From the NCBI GenBank assembly GCA_034408855.1, contig JAWXCK010000074.1:124001-188000 (forward strand): a DNA stretch of 64,000 nucleotides, read 5' to 3'. Position 1 is the first letter of the stretch. Every line of letters begins with the position of its first letter. A program made the position numbers and the translations under genes. Origin of the DNA: JAIYDQ01 sp034408855. GTDB taxonomy: Bacteria; Planctomycetota; Planctomycetia; Pirellulales; Pirellulaceae. The notes beneath the pieces are model-generated. The model saw only the letters and a list, made by a program, of their open reading frames with translations. It was not told the DNA's origin and ran no database searches. Below are positions 19,588-28,166 of the stretch, one piece after another.

Positions 19588-19878
19588 CTAGATGATTAAG
19601 CAGGGAGCATCGATACTCGTATAAGGGAGCCCTAGAGCTTCGATACGACGTTCGCCACGTCCGGCGGTTGGTCCTAGATAGACGAACAAGACTTGGTCGT
19701 GTCCATAGTTGATAATCTCTGACAATTCTGCTTTGCATCGCAGCAATTCGGTAGGATTCAACTGGCATTCGAAGATACTGAACTGAAGATGATCTCCCCA
19801 ATTGCGAAGCGTCCGAAAAACTTTTCGCAGACGTTTATCGTCGCAAATATCGTAACAAACCAGATAGGTCGCCCGCAT
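19588..19878 (-). CDS. cas2: CRISPR-associated protein Cas2
   Basis: Cas2 is the dimeric core that holds two Cas1 dimers in the spacer integration complex. The 96-residue product starts MRATYLVCYDICDDKRLRKV, with the ferredoxin-like first strand and its conserved Asp, then VFRTLRNWGDHLQFSIFEC, the usual second element. Length is typical. It precedes cas4-cas1 by 19 bp on the same strand, so the two are probably cotranscribed as an adaptation unit. An upstream spacer of 470 bp with two hairpin repeats separates it from csb2. Confidence 0.96.
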   Translation of the reverse strand: MRATYLVCYDICDDKRLRKVFRTLRNWGDHLQFSIFECQLNPTELLRCKAELSEIINYGHDQVLFVYLGPTAGRGERRIEALGLPYTSIDAPCLII

Positions 19879-20033
19879 CGATTAAACCCTCATGTGAGAC
19901 AATGATCACCGAGAGCATCCTGCAAAAGCCGCCCGTTTAGGAAGGACGAGTCGTCGGGATCCTACCCACGTCAAACGCTAGTTCAGTTGCAACCCGAAAG
20001 CAAGCGAAAAATGCTAGCAGGTACCGCTTTTGG

Positions 20034-20100
20034 GCGTTTGTTCAAGCGAGGACGCTTGAACTACGACACGTAGCTCAAGCGTCCCCGCTTGAGCAAACGC
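20034..20100. repeat. Palindromic repeat element, copy A
   Basis: The element starts GCGTTTGTTCAAGCGAGGAC and ends with the near-complement of that arm (...CCGCTTGAGCAAACGC). The two 31-nt arms differ at three positions, all of which would allow G-U pairing in RNA. Each arm contains a smaller palindrome (TTCAAGCG AGGA CGCTTGAA). It lies in the 470-bp gap between csb2 and cas2. No gene is supported in this gap; the short minus-strand frame at 20159-20362 is partly built from copy B. Confidence 0.75.
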
Positions 20101-20259
20101 TTCGCTCCATGATCGCCCACCACCGCTCAAAATCAACCCGATTGTCAAAGAACAATTGCTAGTACGTGGCTACATAACCATTGCGCGACAGCGTCGATCG
20201 ACGACGATGACGTAATCCTATCGTTACTCGCTCACAAAAATTGGTATTAAGGTTAAATC

Positions 20260-20321
20260 TTTGTTCAAGCGAGGACTCTTGAACTACGACACGTCGCTCA
20301 AGCGTCGTCGCTTGAGTAAAC
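20260..20321. repeat. Palindromic repeat element, copy B
   Basis: This copy (TTTGTTCAAGCGAGGACTCT...CGCTTGAGTAAA) is in the same orientation as copy A, 160 bp away, with several substitutions. It sits 28 bp from the csb2 stop and could act as its transcription terminator, separating the interference genes from cas2 and cas4-cas1. Confidence 0.7.
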
Positions 20322-20348
20322 CGCCATAGCACGAAGCTGTATACGTCA

Positions 20349-22025
20349 TCATTCTGCAACAAAACTTCCTAAACCAAAGTGACAACCGTAACCGAGTGCA
20401 ATAGGACCGTTTTCTGTGATCGGTTGGTCGTTCAAGTCACGAAACGTCATTCGAAATCCGAATCCGTGTGAACCGGCTCTGCTGCCGCCACCAGTGAGTC
20501 TTTCGCGGCGGAACTTCAACCAACTGGTGAAATGCCCGCCAAGATCGGTGCCGGATTGCTCGTGATCCAACAACGGTTCAATCAACACTTGATCTGCGTA
20601 TGGTTGAAACTGTGGCCGCTTCGCTAACTCGAAGCGTACGCTCTCGACAAGAGCGGCTCGGAGCTTCGGATCGTTTGCGATGGCTTCGCGCCCCGGATGA
20701 CCCTTCCGAGTGAGATGCCGCGTTAGCACGAACGGCGTCCTCGAAATCCACACCGGCGATGTTGCCAACAGCTTCGATTGTCCCGACTTTTCATTTAGGC
20801 CGCCGAAGTCTTTCGCCCGTCCGATTCCTAGCAACACGAGTTGCAAATCATGCCCACCCCGCCCCCAAACGCCACTTCGTGCCAGTCGTTCCAAGGCCAA
20901 CTCATCGTTTGTGTCGAATCCCATCGGCGCGAAGACTGTCAAATTAGTAATCCGCCGATCTCCACCGGTAGCTTCGCACAAGTAATGCGCGTGCTGATGT
21001 GCTTCGTTCGATGGCGAGCCATCGCTTCGCTTCCCCGAAAACACCACCGACGCATTCGCATCGCTGCGGACCTTTTTCGAGCACCCCATCAAAACGGTTC
21101 GCACTCGCTCGCCAATTGACACCGCCTCCGTCAACAATGGACGAACCGAACCGCACACTGCAAAACGGGCGACGGTGGGCACGTCATCCCGTCGTGTTGA
21201 TCGCCGACGCTGACGAAGCTGGGGGGCGAACGCATTCGCGGGACGCGCGTAGTTGATCCAGCGACTTCCTGGCGGTTGATTCCAACCCGCTTTGCGAAGG
21301 TCGGCTGTGTCAGCGTGCAGAGCATCGAACAACGTGGCTGGTACAGAGTCGTCGATCGCTTGCTCGTCCTTCTTTGAGAGCTTGAGCATGTCGGTTGTCT
21401 TGCCTTTGGCGTGAGCGGCAGCGGCCAACTCGGTCAGCTTCCGTTGCCGATGTTGTTCGCGCGTTTGCGAGAACCATGCAACATGCTCATCGGCCAACAC
21501 GGGCACGAGTGTCCGAACGAGTTCAAAGCCGGGGGCCGGAGCTTGTCCAAGTTCATTCGGCGTGACTTCGACTTCGGTGGCCACGTCGTCGAATAACTCA
21601 CCGCAAACCCATGATTCGGCTCGGCCGAAATACGTCATCGCCGACAACAACTTGCCGAGCAAGTCGCGTTGCGACGTTGGTAGTTCGATTTCCGGCCAGA
21701 CCGCAATCACCGCGTCGTCGGGTTCGAGGGCGATGAAGGTGTCAAAGACTTTCGTCTTGTCACCGTTGACCAGCGGCATGTAGTGCCGCGTATGCCCTTG
21801 CGAGGCGGGCGGCAAACAAAACCGAGGTGGCGGTGCGAGTCGTTCCACCAACTCGCGAATTTCAGTTTCAGAAACTTCGGGAAACTTGTGATGCCAAGTC
21901 GCGACGAGCGCTCGCAGCAATCGCCAAGGCGATGGCGGCCATTCGACCGCCCCCTCGTTGACTTGTCGCCCCCACGGAGTCGCATGAAACCGTTTTGTTG
22001 GAAACTTCAAAGAGATAGCCAGCAT
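20349..22025 (-). CDS. csb2: Csb2 (GSU0054 family), Cas5-Cas6-type subunit
   Basis: Csb2 is the type I-G subunit that combines Cas5-like and Cas6-like parts; it is expected to process crRNA and hold the 5' handle. The 558-residue product opens with a RAMP-like strand (MLAISLKFPTKRFHATPWGR) then the family signature VNEGAVEWPPSPWRLLRAL. Gly-rich loops typical of RAMP folds appear near the C-terminus (RRERLTGGGSRAGSHGFGF). A candidate catalytic His lies in HATPWGR, but I cannot verify which residue cuts RNA. It starts 3 bp after the csb1 stop, so the two are tightly linked. Sampled lines of this gene are about 50-60% GC, higher than the neighbouring host genes. Confidence 0.93.
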   Translation of the reverse strand: MLAISLKFPTKRFHATPWGRQVNEGAVEWPPSPWRLLRALVATWHHKFPEVSETEIRELVERLAPPPRFCLPPASQGHTRHYMPLVNGDKTKVFDTFIALEPDDAVIAVWPEIELPTSQRDLLGKLLSAMTYFGRAESWVCGELFDDVATEVEVTPNELGQAPAPGFELVRTLVPVLADEHVAWFSQTREQHRQRKLTELAAAAHAKGKTTDMLKLSKKDEQAIDDSVPATLFDALHADTADLRKAGWNQPPGSRWINYARPANAFAPQLRQRRRSTRRDDVPTVARFAVCGSVRPLLTEAVSIGERVRTVLMGCSKKVRSDANASVVFSGKRSDGSPSNEAHQHAHYLCEATGGDRRITNLTVFAPMGFDTNDELALERLARSGVWGRGGHDLQLVLLGIGRAKDFGGLNEKSGQSKLLATSPVWISRTPFVLTRHLTRKGHPGREAIANDPKLRAALVESVRFELAKRPQFQPYADQVLIEPLLDHEQSGTDLGGHFTSWLKFRRERLTGGGSRAGSHGFGFRMTFRDLNDQPITENGPIALGYGCHFGLGSFVAE

Positions 22026-22028
22026 GGT

Positions 22029-22982
22029 TCACGCCTTTGTGTATTTGACTTCGGTGATGACCGGATCGGCGAAGTTCTTTGCCGCGGCCTTGATGAGCGC
22101 TGGCAGTTCCTTTTCCAGTGCGTCCAGTGTCGGCAGCGTGAAACCTTCCGGACGTTTGATGACGATGGTTCCCGCAGGTTCCAGATCGCAAGCCGTTCGT
22201 AGACGCAGACCGTCTCGCAGGAATTTCTGAATCTTGACCAACGACAATGCGATCAGCAGCGTCTCGGCTTCTGTGGGCAACCCGTATCCACGCAATTGCG
22301 CGAGGTCGAGATTGAAAAAGGCGGTGATTTCTTCAGCAACGTATTCGTCACGATGGTACGGAACATTCCCGTAGCCATCTTTGGCTTTGCCGTAGGCCGT
22401 GGAATCGCCAGCCGATGACGGCTGAATTCGGTCAACTTTGACGCCGCCGTTTGCCACGACATTGATTTTGGATGCTTCAATGAAGGCCGAAAGAATTCGG
22501 GGTAAACGTACAACGCCGCCGATCTTCTCAAGGAAGATCCCGTGGATCAGCGAGCAAGGGTCGAACATCAACAATGCCTCGGCCAATTTTTTTCGATTGA
22601 ACGGTTTGTTCGCCTCAAATCCGACCTTCGACTGAAATTTCTCGAACTCCGAACTCTTCACGATGTATGGTGAATTGAGTCGATGTGCTTCGAGAATTGA
22701 GTTTGTCGTTGTCCCGTCAGGGAGCACCGACTTCACATACGGCAGTCCCTTCAGTGTTGCGACGAGATCGTCCGCAGCCTCATCCCAGCAGACAGCTTCG
22801 AGCCGATTGGCCATCGACTGAGCCGACTCGACGAGCAGCATATTGACTTGATTGTGCTCGTAGGTTGCGGCTCCGAGATCGGGAAATCCGGTCGGTTGGA
22901 ACCGCGATCCTTGCAACGGCTTCAATGGCACTTCGAGCAACAGTCGCGGTTGCGATGCGAGAGCGGAAAGATCAAGCGACAT
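22029..22982 (-). CDS. csb1: Csb1 (GSU0053 family), Cas7 backbone subunit
   Basis: Csb1 is the Cas7-type protein that polymerises along the crRNA spacer. The 317-residue product has the family's opening (LLLEVPLKPLQGSRFQPTGF), a segment SPYIVKSSEFEKF mid-protein and the RAMP-like DRIQPSSAGD around residue 185. Length matches the family. It is preceded by csx17, with 39 bp between them, and followed by csb2 after 3 bp. Bases 22474-22490 of this gene resemble the end of the CRISPR repeat; see findings. Confidence 0.93.
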   Translation of the reverse strand: MSLDLSALASQPRLLLEVPLKPLQGSRFQPTGFPDLGAATYEHNQVNMLLVESAQSMANRLEAVCWDEAADDLVATLKGLPYVKSVLPDGTTTNSILEAHRLNSPYIVKSSEFEKFQSKVGFEANKPFNRKKLAEALLMFDPCSLIHGIFLEKIGGVVRLPRILSAFIEASKINVVANGGVKVDRIQPSSAGDSTAYGKAKDGYGNVPYHRDEYVAEEITAFFNLDLAQLRGYGLPTEAETLLIALSLVKIQKFLRDGLRLRTACDLEPAGTIVIKRPEGFTLPTLDALEKELPALIKAAAKNFADPVITEVKYTKA

Positions 22983-23021
22983 GGAATCAGACTCCTTGGT
23001 TAGAGGGAACAGGACAGAACA

Positions 23022-25163
23022 TTAAACGGTTTTCAATTGCGGCTTCAAAACACTGTCGGCCAGCTTCTGCGTGTCAGCCCAATTGAGCGGAAACAACAAT
23101 CCGGCCGCGATTCGTCGGGATGACCGGACACTCCTCGCGGCAACGCGGATGGTGGGAGACAAACTCGAACCAATCAGCCGTCGAGCAGCCAACTTCGTGG
23201 CATCGTCGAGTCGCCCAGCAGTCGTAAGCCGAGCGATGGCTGCATCGAGTGGAACTGAAACTTCACGAACGGGATGCGGGGCGTGACAGAGCTTCAAGAG
23301 CGAGAACGTGGCATCCGGCATCGACTCGTCCGAGCCGCGTTGCAACCGATCGACGGCTCCCTCTTGTCGAACCCTGCCCCAATCAAGCAGTACCAAACCA
23401 CGAACCAACTCGGCAATGCGACCGTCGTCCGTGGCTCGCCGCAGAAACATGGCGACATCACCCAATGAGGAATAACAATTCGACTCGCCCGGAAAGACGA
23501 GCGTGCCGTCGCTGGTTCGCTCACCGTGCCGAACCGCTTCGATGCAACGTCGCTGAAGCACGGCGATGAGATTGTCCTCCAGGTCTCCCGCATTCCAAAC
23601 AATGCTGCATGCGGCGGACGACTCTTCGGTCCACTCCACCCAGCGCTGACGGCCCTCGACCAAACGACCTTTGACTTCGACGGGGTCGAGATGTTGACGC
23701 AGATCGCCGACCTTTGCCGAGTAAATCCCTGCGAGACCCGCTGCGAGTCGAAATTCGCACGTTCCATCGTCGCAGTCCGTCAACCACTTCGGCGACAGTA
23801 GCGGTATCGGACGCTGATATGCCTCGGCTCGCCACTTCGCCGACACGGCCAGCACGGCTTCGGCTTCACCGAGTGCGACAAGCACTGCCTGCAATCGAGT
23901 CGGCCCTTTTTGCTGACACAGGTCGAGAATCGCCGACTCCAACCGACGCAGCGCTCGTTGAGCACGCGAAGGAGCAAGGTCGGAAGACGCAGCGCGGCGA
24001 AAGCTGTCGAGCCAAGCGTCGATCTCCGAGAGCAAATTCACCTGTGGTTGCGGCTCGACTTTGAAGCGGCCCAACGGCACAGCGAAATAGGCCAAACCGT
24101 TTCTGGCATGGAAACCGAACCGAACGAACTGCTCGATGCCACGATCTGTTCCCAGCGTCGATACTGCCCGTGCGAAATCAACGCCGCTTTTTGCGGCGCG
24201 GCCTTCGACTTGGACTCGTCCTTCCGAAAACAATGTCTCCAACTCGGAAGCCATGCACGGCTGTGGCCACAACGGAAGCCAGAGTTCCGCCCGGCTGGAA
24301 TCTTCGTCTGCTGATGCCGAGCTGCCGTAACCGATGCCGGCCGAGCGCACACAAAACGGATAGCTCAATGTCCCTTTTGCGGCAGATTCAAGACGCTTCA
24401 CCGCTGCCGACGCAAAGACCAAAGCTCCTTCAAGCATCAACACGTAATCCCACGGGTTCACCGGTCGGTCCACGCCTCCGGGATCGAACTGTCCGAGAAT
24501 GGAATCCTTTTGAAGATCGTTTTGCACTCCAAGAAAGAAGGCGTCCTCCCACCAACTTGCTGCCGAAGCCGTTGGCTTTCCAGAATTGGGTTCAATCAAG
24601 TCCAATAGCCGCTGCATGAAATTGTTCGTGAACTCAAGACGACCATCATTAAATCCAGTGCCCAGCAACGGCGGATACTTCGGACCATCGTCCGTCAGCA
24701 CATAACCCGCATCCAAACTGACCACCGCTTCGTCCGGCAATTGACCGCGACACGCAATCAAGAGTCGTCCTTTCGCATCACCGTCAGGCTTCTCTTTCAA
24801 ATCGAGTGCCGAGAGGACCGAACGACAGGCTGCGATTGTCTCGCGATACAAGGCCGTTCTCTCCGCGCCGCCGGCACAGATTGCGTTGATCGCGGTTTGG
24901 TTATCCTTTGGATAGAAACCGCTGCCACCGTTCCACGGTGCGACGATGGGTGTGGGCCGATAAGCATTGAGAAAGAATTCGCGAAGGCCGATCCAGTCGA
25001 GCGTCGTCCGCAAATGGAACACGTCACCGGACCACCAGCCTTGCGCGGCGGGATCGCCCTGCTCCGACGACACGAGCCGCAGAATGCCGAGGGCTTTCAA
25101 GTAATGAGCCAACGGGATCGGGGCGCAACCCGTCAGTCGGTGCGTGTGTCGTTCAACGGTCAT
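23022..25163 (-). CDS. csx17: Csx17, large subunit (Cas8-type) of the type I-G complex
   Basis: Csx17 is the putative large subunit (Cas8u2/Cas8g) of the type I-G effector, expected to recognise the PAM and recruit Cas3. From ATG 25163 the product has 713 residues. It begins MTVERHTHRLTGCAPIPLAH followed by YLKALGILRLV, the conserved Csx17 start, and has WWSGDVFHLRTTLDW and a Gly-rich NGGSGFYPKD segment. I chose 25163 over an in-frame start nine codons upstream because GGGAGGA lies seven bases before it. The start overlaps the last bases of cas3 by 11 nt, so the two are translationally coupled. Composition is similar to csb1, csb2 and cas3. Confidence 0.93.
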   Translation of the reverse strand: MTVERHTHRLTGCAPIPLAHYLKALGILRLVSSEQGDPAAQGWWSGDVFHLRTTLDWIGLREFFLNAYRPTPIVAPWNGGSGFYPKDNQTAINAICAGGAERTALYRETIAACRSVLSALDLKEKPDGDAKGRLLIACRGQLPDEAVVSLDAGYVLTDDGPKYPPLLGTGFNDGRLEFTNNFMQRLLDLIEPNSGKPTASAASWWEDAFFLGVQNDLQKDSILGQFDPGGVDRPVNPWDYVLMLEGALVFASAAVKRLESAAKGTLSYPFCVRSAGIGYGSSASADEDSSRAELWLPLWPQPCMASELETLFSEGRVQVEGRAAKSGVDFARAVSTLGTDRGIEQFVRFGFHARNGLAYFAVPLGRFKVEPQPQVNLLSEIDAWLDSFRRAASSDLAPSRAQRALRRLESAILDLCQQKGPTRLQAVLVALGEAEAVLAVSAKWRAEAYQRPIPLLSPKWLTDCDDGTCEFRLAAGLAGIYSAKVGDLRQHLDPVEVKGRLVEGRQRWVEWTEESSAACSIVWNAGDLEDNLIAVLQRRCIEAVRHGERTSDGTLVFPGESNCYSSLGDVAMFLRRATDDGRIAELVRGLVLLDWGRVRQEGAVDRLQRGSDESMPDATFSLLKLCHAPHPVREVSVPLDAAIARLTTAGRLDDATKLAARRLIGSSLSPTIRVAARSVRSSRRIAAGLLFPLNWADTQKLADSVLKPQLKTV

Positions 25164-27582
25164 TCGATTGTCCTCCCGATTTCGAGCCACGCCAGTCGGC
25201 GATGCGAAGCAGTGTTTCCAGATAGCTCAGACGAAAGGGACCAAGCTGATCGCGCAAAGCTAACACGCGAGCGAGCCAACTCGGTCCGGTTTCCGCTTCG
25301 CCGAGTTCCATCAGGCGGAGGTCCAACGTCGTCGCGGGAACGGATTCGCCGTTGCCAAATTCGACTGTCGGAAGTTCGTCGCCGTCCCACACGCCTCGCG
25401 CGAACCGGACGGTCTCGTCGTCGGGACGTGTTTCGTTCGGAAGGCTGCGCAGACTGCCTCGCACCTTTCCGTGATGTGCTGCGATCAAGAAGGCAATCAG
25501 ATTGGCATTGGGTTCTGAACCGCGATGTGCGAGCCATGCGAGAGCACTCGCCAACTCATGACGGAAGCCATTGCGCTTCGTGTCATCTGACATCCGGTAA
25601 TTGGGTTTTCCCTTCTCGCCTGACTTCGCCCACAACGAAGCTAACGCAGAATCGCGAAGTTGAAGTGCATCTCGCATCGCCATTTGAAACGCAGGGTGAG
25701 CCTTGCCGACATCGTGCCACAAAGCCGCTCGGATCAGTGCTTCCCACGGAATGCCGTCGGACTCGACTGACAATTGGTTCCGAAGCCCTTCCGCTGCTTG
25801 TGCAACATCGTTGAGGTGCTGGGTCAGTGTGATCGGCCCGCTTCCCCAATCATCATCCTCATAGGCGTCGAGTTTGCTTTTCGTTTCTTGCGGTGGTCGT
25901 GGAGTTGGCTTGTCCGCCGAATCACCAGTCCAACCGATCGCGTCGAGATAGCCACCCATCTCCGGCTTGAGCAGCAACACCATGCCTGGGCGTACTTCAT
26001 CGGGATCAACAGCGTGCCAAGTCTTATCGAGCGGCTTCCACACCAACGCAAATGGTTGCTTATTTTTCTTGAGCTTCGTCAGGAACTCACGAGCACGCCA
26101 GACGGCGAGGGAACAAAGCTCGTCACGCAGCGGTGCTGGGAATAATTCGGGCGGCTTGTTGTCCACGAAATCGCGCCAGAAGAATTGCACGTCCGTGTCG
26201 TCGCCTTCGCGAATGAATCGGGACACGTCGAGGTCGTTCCCCGCGAGGTCGGGTGTTGTGTCCCACAAATCGAGCAAATCTTTTCGTCGCAGTGTGTGAA
26301 CTACCGCCAAGGGTCGCTCGTCCTTCACCGCTTCCAATGCTCCTGGTCCAACGTCAGTCAACGATTCGAGGATTTGGCGACTCTTGTTGAGTTCTTCGAT
26401 GACGTATGGCGCGGCACCTTTATCATCCTTCAATTGGGCGTCGATCCACAACACGCGAGCGTCTGTGAATTCGCCGCCACGATTGCAACGTCCGAATCGC
26501 TGCACGAGCGACGGCCACGGAGCCAACTCGGTGAACATCGTCGCGGCCGATACATCCACGCCCGCTTCAATCGCTTGAGTGGCAACGACAATCCGCCCAG
26601 CATCGGGCATCTTCTCTGAGAATAGAGCCAGCTCGTGCTGCCGCCGGTCATGCGGCCGGAACCGAGCGTGAATCAGAGCTAGTTCCGCCGTCAAAGTGGA
26701 TGCCTTGGCCTTCGCTAGCTTCTGTAACTCCGCGAACACATCCTGAGCGCGAGCGACGCGATTCAGCACAATCAGCGTCAACGTACCTTCGCGATGCGCG
26801 GCTTTGACCGCCGCCGCAAATTCTTTGGCGTAGCTCTTCTTCTCGCTCTCAGCAGTCAACACGAGCGTTGATTTCTCCAACGCCTTCTTCGCGTTCAGGC
26901 GTCTCTTAACCGGCTCGTGCTTCCGGTCGGCATCAGTCAACATCAACCGCGAGAATCCCGACGATGGCTCTGGATGATCGACCGTGCGAATCGGAGATGT
27001 GTCGAGCGTCGCCGACATCCACAGAGAATGCGTCACACCATACGTCGACAACTTCGACCGCAGTCCTTGCAACTGAGCCGTTGTCGTCAGCCCAACTCCC
27101 ATCAGTTGAGTCTCGTCCATCACCCACAAGCAGTCGTTGTTGAGCAGCCCAAAGTGCATCGGCCACCGATACCGCGACATGCCGTAACCGCGATTCAGCG
27201 CCCTCGACAGCAACATGTCCTGCGTGCCGATCAAGATTGCGTCGCGTTCGGGGGACTCGTCCCATTTGGTTGCGTCAGCACCGCCCATCAGGAGATGGAC
27301 GGCTACACTCTCGTTCAGCCCCAGATTGCCCAACCACCGACGAGCTTCACGTTCGGTTTGCTCGACGAGCGTTCGCATCGGCAGGCAATAGACCAGTCGG
27401 CGAGGTGTAGCGTCTGATTTTGATTCGCGTCGATACAACCATGCCAGTGTGGCGGCCGCTGTTTTACCGACGCCCGTTGGCACGGAAAGCGTTTCAGGAA
27501 AGCGAATACATGTCGCCAAACGCGATTGATAGGGATACGGTTTGTATCCTGTCGCTTTCTTGTAAAATTCCTCAATATTCAT
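25153..27582 (-). CDS. cas3: Cas3 helicase-nuclease with C-terminal HD domain
   Basis: Cas3 unwinds and degrades target DNA after recognition by the crRNA complex. The 809-residue protein carries the helicase first: Walker A SVPTGVGKTAAA (about residue 35), DEAH-like WVMDETQLM (about 150), SATLDTS, the ATQAIEAGVDVSA segment and motif VI QRFGRCNRGGE. The HD nuclease follows at the C-terminus (LWHDVGKAH near residue 623, LIAAHHGKVRG near 700). Helicase-then-HD is the order seen in type I-G Cas3, the reverse of most type I systems. All catalytic motifs look intact. It is the first gene of the interference operon; csx17 overlaps its end. Confidence 0.96.
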   Translation of the reverse strand: MNIEEFYKKATGYKPYPYQSRLATCIRFPETLSVPTGVGKTAAATLAWLYRRESKSDATPRRLVYCLPMRTLVEQTEREARRWLGNLGLNESVAVHLLMGGADATKWDESPERDAILIGTQDMLLSRALNRGYGMSRYRWPMHFGLLNNDCLWVMDETQLMGVGLTTTAQLQGLRSKLSTYGVTHSLWMSATLDTSPIRTVDHPEPSSGFSRLMLTDADRKHEPVKRRLNAKKALEKSTLVLTAESEKKSYAKEFAAAVKAAHREGTLTLIVLNRVARAQDVFAELQKLAKAKASTLTAELALIHARFRPHDRRQHELALFSEKMPDAGRIVVATQAIEAGVDVSAATMFTELAPWPSLVQRFGRCNRGGEFTDARVLWIDAQLKDDKGAAPYVIEELNKSRQILESLTDVGPGALEAVKDERPLAVVHTLRRKDLLDLWDTTPDLAGNDLDVSRFIREGDDTDVQFFWRDFVDNKPPELFPAPLRDELCSLAVWRAREFLTKLKKNKQPFALVWKPLDKTWHAVDPDEVRPGMVLLLKPEMGGYLDAIGWTGDSADKPTPRPPQETKSKLDAYEDDDWGSGPITLTQHLNDVAQAAEGLRNQLSVESDGIPWEALIRAALWHDVGKAHPAFQMAMRDALQLRDSALASLWAKSGEKGKPNYRMSDDTKRNGFRHELASALAWLAHRGSEPNANLIAFLIAAHHGKVRGSLRSLPNETRPDDETVRFARGVWDGDELPTVEFGNGESVPATTLDLRLMELGEAETGPSWLARVLALRDQLGPFRLSYLETLLRIADWRGSKSGGQSNDR

Positions 27583-27799
27583 GCCAGTAACTACCTTCGA
27601 TTCGGGAACACTTCCTTATCGAGCGCTTTGAGAAATGTTGTGAAAATATTACGTCCAACGCTCCACTTCGAAAACGAAAGGCGTCAACACCGTAAGTCGT
27701 ACTTGGTTTACCCGGTGAAATGCCATCATCTTTAAATTCCTGCATGCCTCTTGCCTCGTGGATCACAGTATAGCGTTTGATAACGCCGGCGCGTGACAC
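27572..27799 (-). CDS. Possible short ORF ahead of cas3, doubtful
   Basis: A 75-codon minus-strand frame (GTG start at 27799) ends 11 nt inside cas3, an arrangement like coupled genes. The product (MSRAGVIKRYTVIHEARGM...) matches no family I recognise and has no clear ribosome-binding site. It may be a chance open frame in the cas promoter region. Confidence 0.2.
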   Translation of the reverse strand: MSRAGVIKRYTVIHEARGMQEFKDDGISPGKPSTTYGVDAFRFRSGALDVIFSQHFSKRSIRKCSRIEGSYWHEY

Positions 27800-27879
27800 G
27801 ACTGGTCCGTTGCATCTAAAAACAATTTTGACTTCTCGGCGATATCCATCGTCCCGATTTAGAATGCGAGTATGAGAAA

Positions 27880-28160
27880 ATGGCAGAATTACAACGAAGG
27901 TTGGAGGGTATCGACCGACTCGGGGAGTTCGCTGCGGGCCGCGAAGTGTTGGGTTTTCTTGGCGAACAACCCGACGATAGCGGGGTTTTCGTTTAATCGC
28001 ATAACAGTTAGCCGATGGCGTACTCTTGGCCTTTCGCGTACGCCTACGGCTGACGGTTAAACGCTATCGTTGCGCCCTTCGATGATGCGTCAATATCGGA
28101 TAAAATCGAGGACGGTGCGATTTGTACCGGGCTCATAGCTATCCGAGTAAATATTGAAAG
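27880..28160. other. Non-coding gap with palindromic repeat
   Basis: The region between cas3 and the FHA kinase gene (27583-28166) carries no recognisable gene. A plus-strand frame of 38 codons (27880-27996, MAELQRRLEGIDRLGEFAAG...) has a helical look but no support. Bases 28007-28064 form an inverted pair (GTTAGCCGATGGCGTA and TACGCCTACGGCTGAC) of the dispersed type seen elsewhere. The divergent cas and kinase promoters must lie here, but no clean -35/-10 pair was identified. Confidence 0.45.
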
Positions 28161-28166
28161 TTGTGT

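Noticed and set aside
20159..20362. 67-codon minus-strand frame between csb2 and cas2
   Set aside because: Runs through palindromic copy B; no family match.
24741..25814. 357-codon plus-strand frame opposite csx17 and cas3
   Set aside because: Arg/Ser/Pro-rich shadow of the GC-rich genes on the other strand; no motif.
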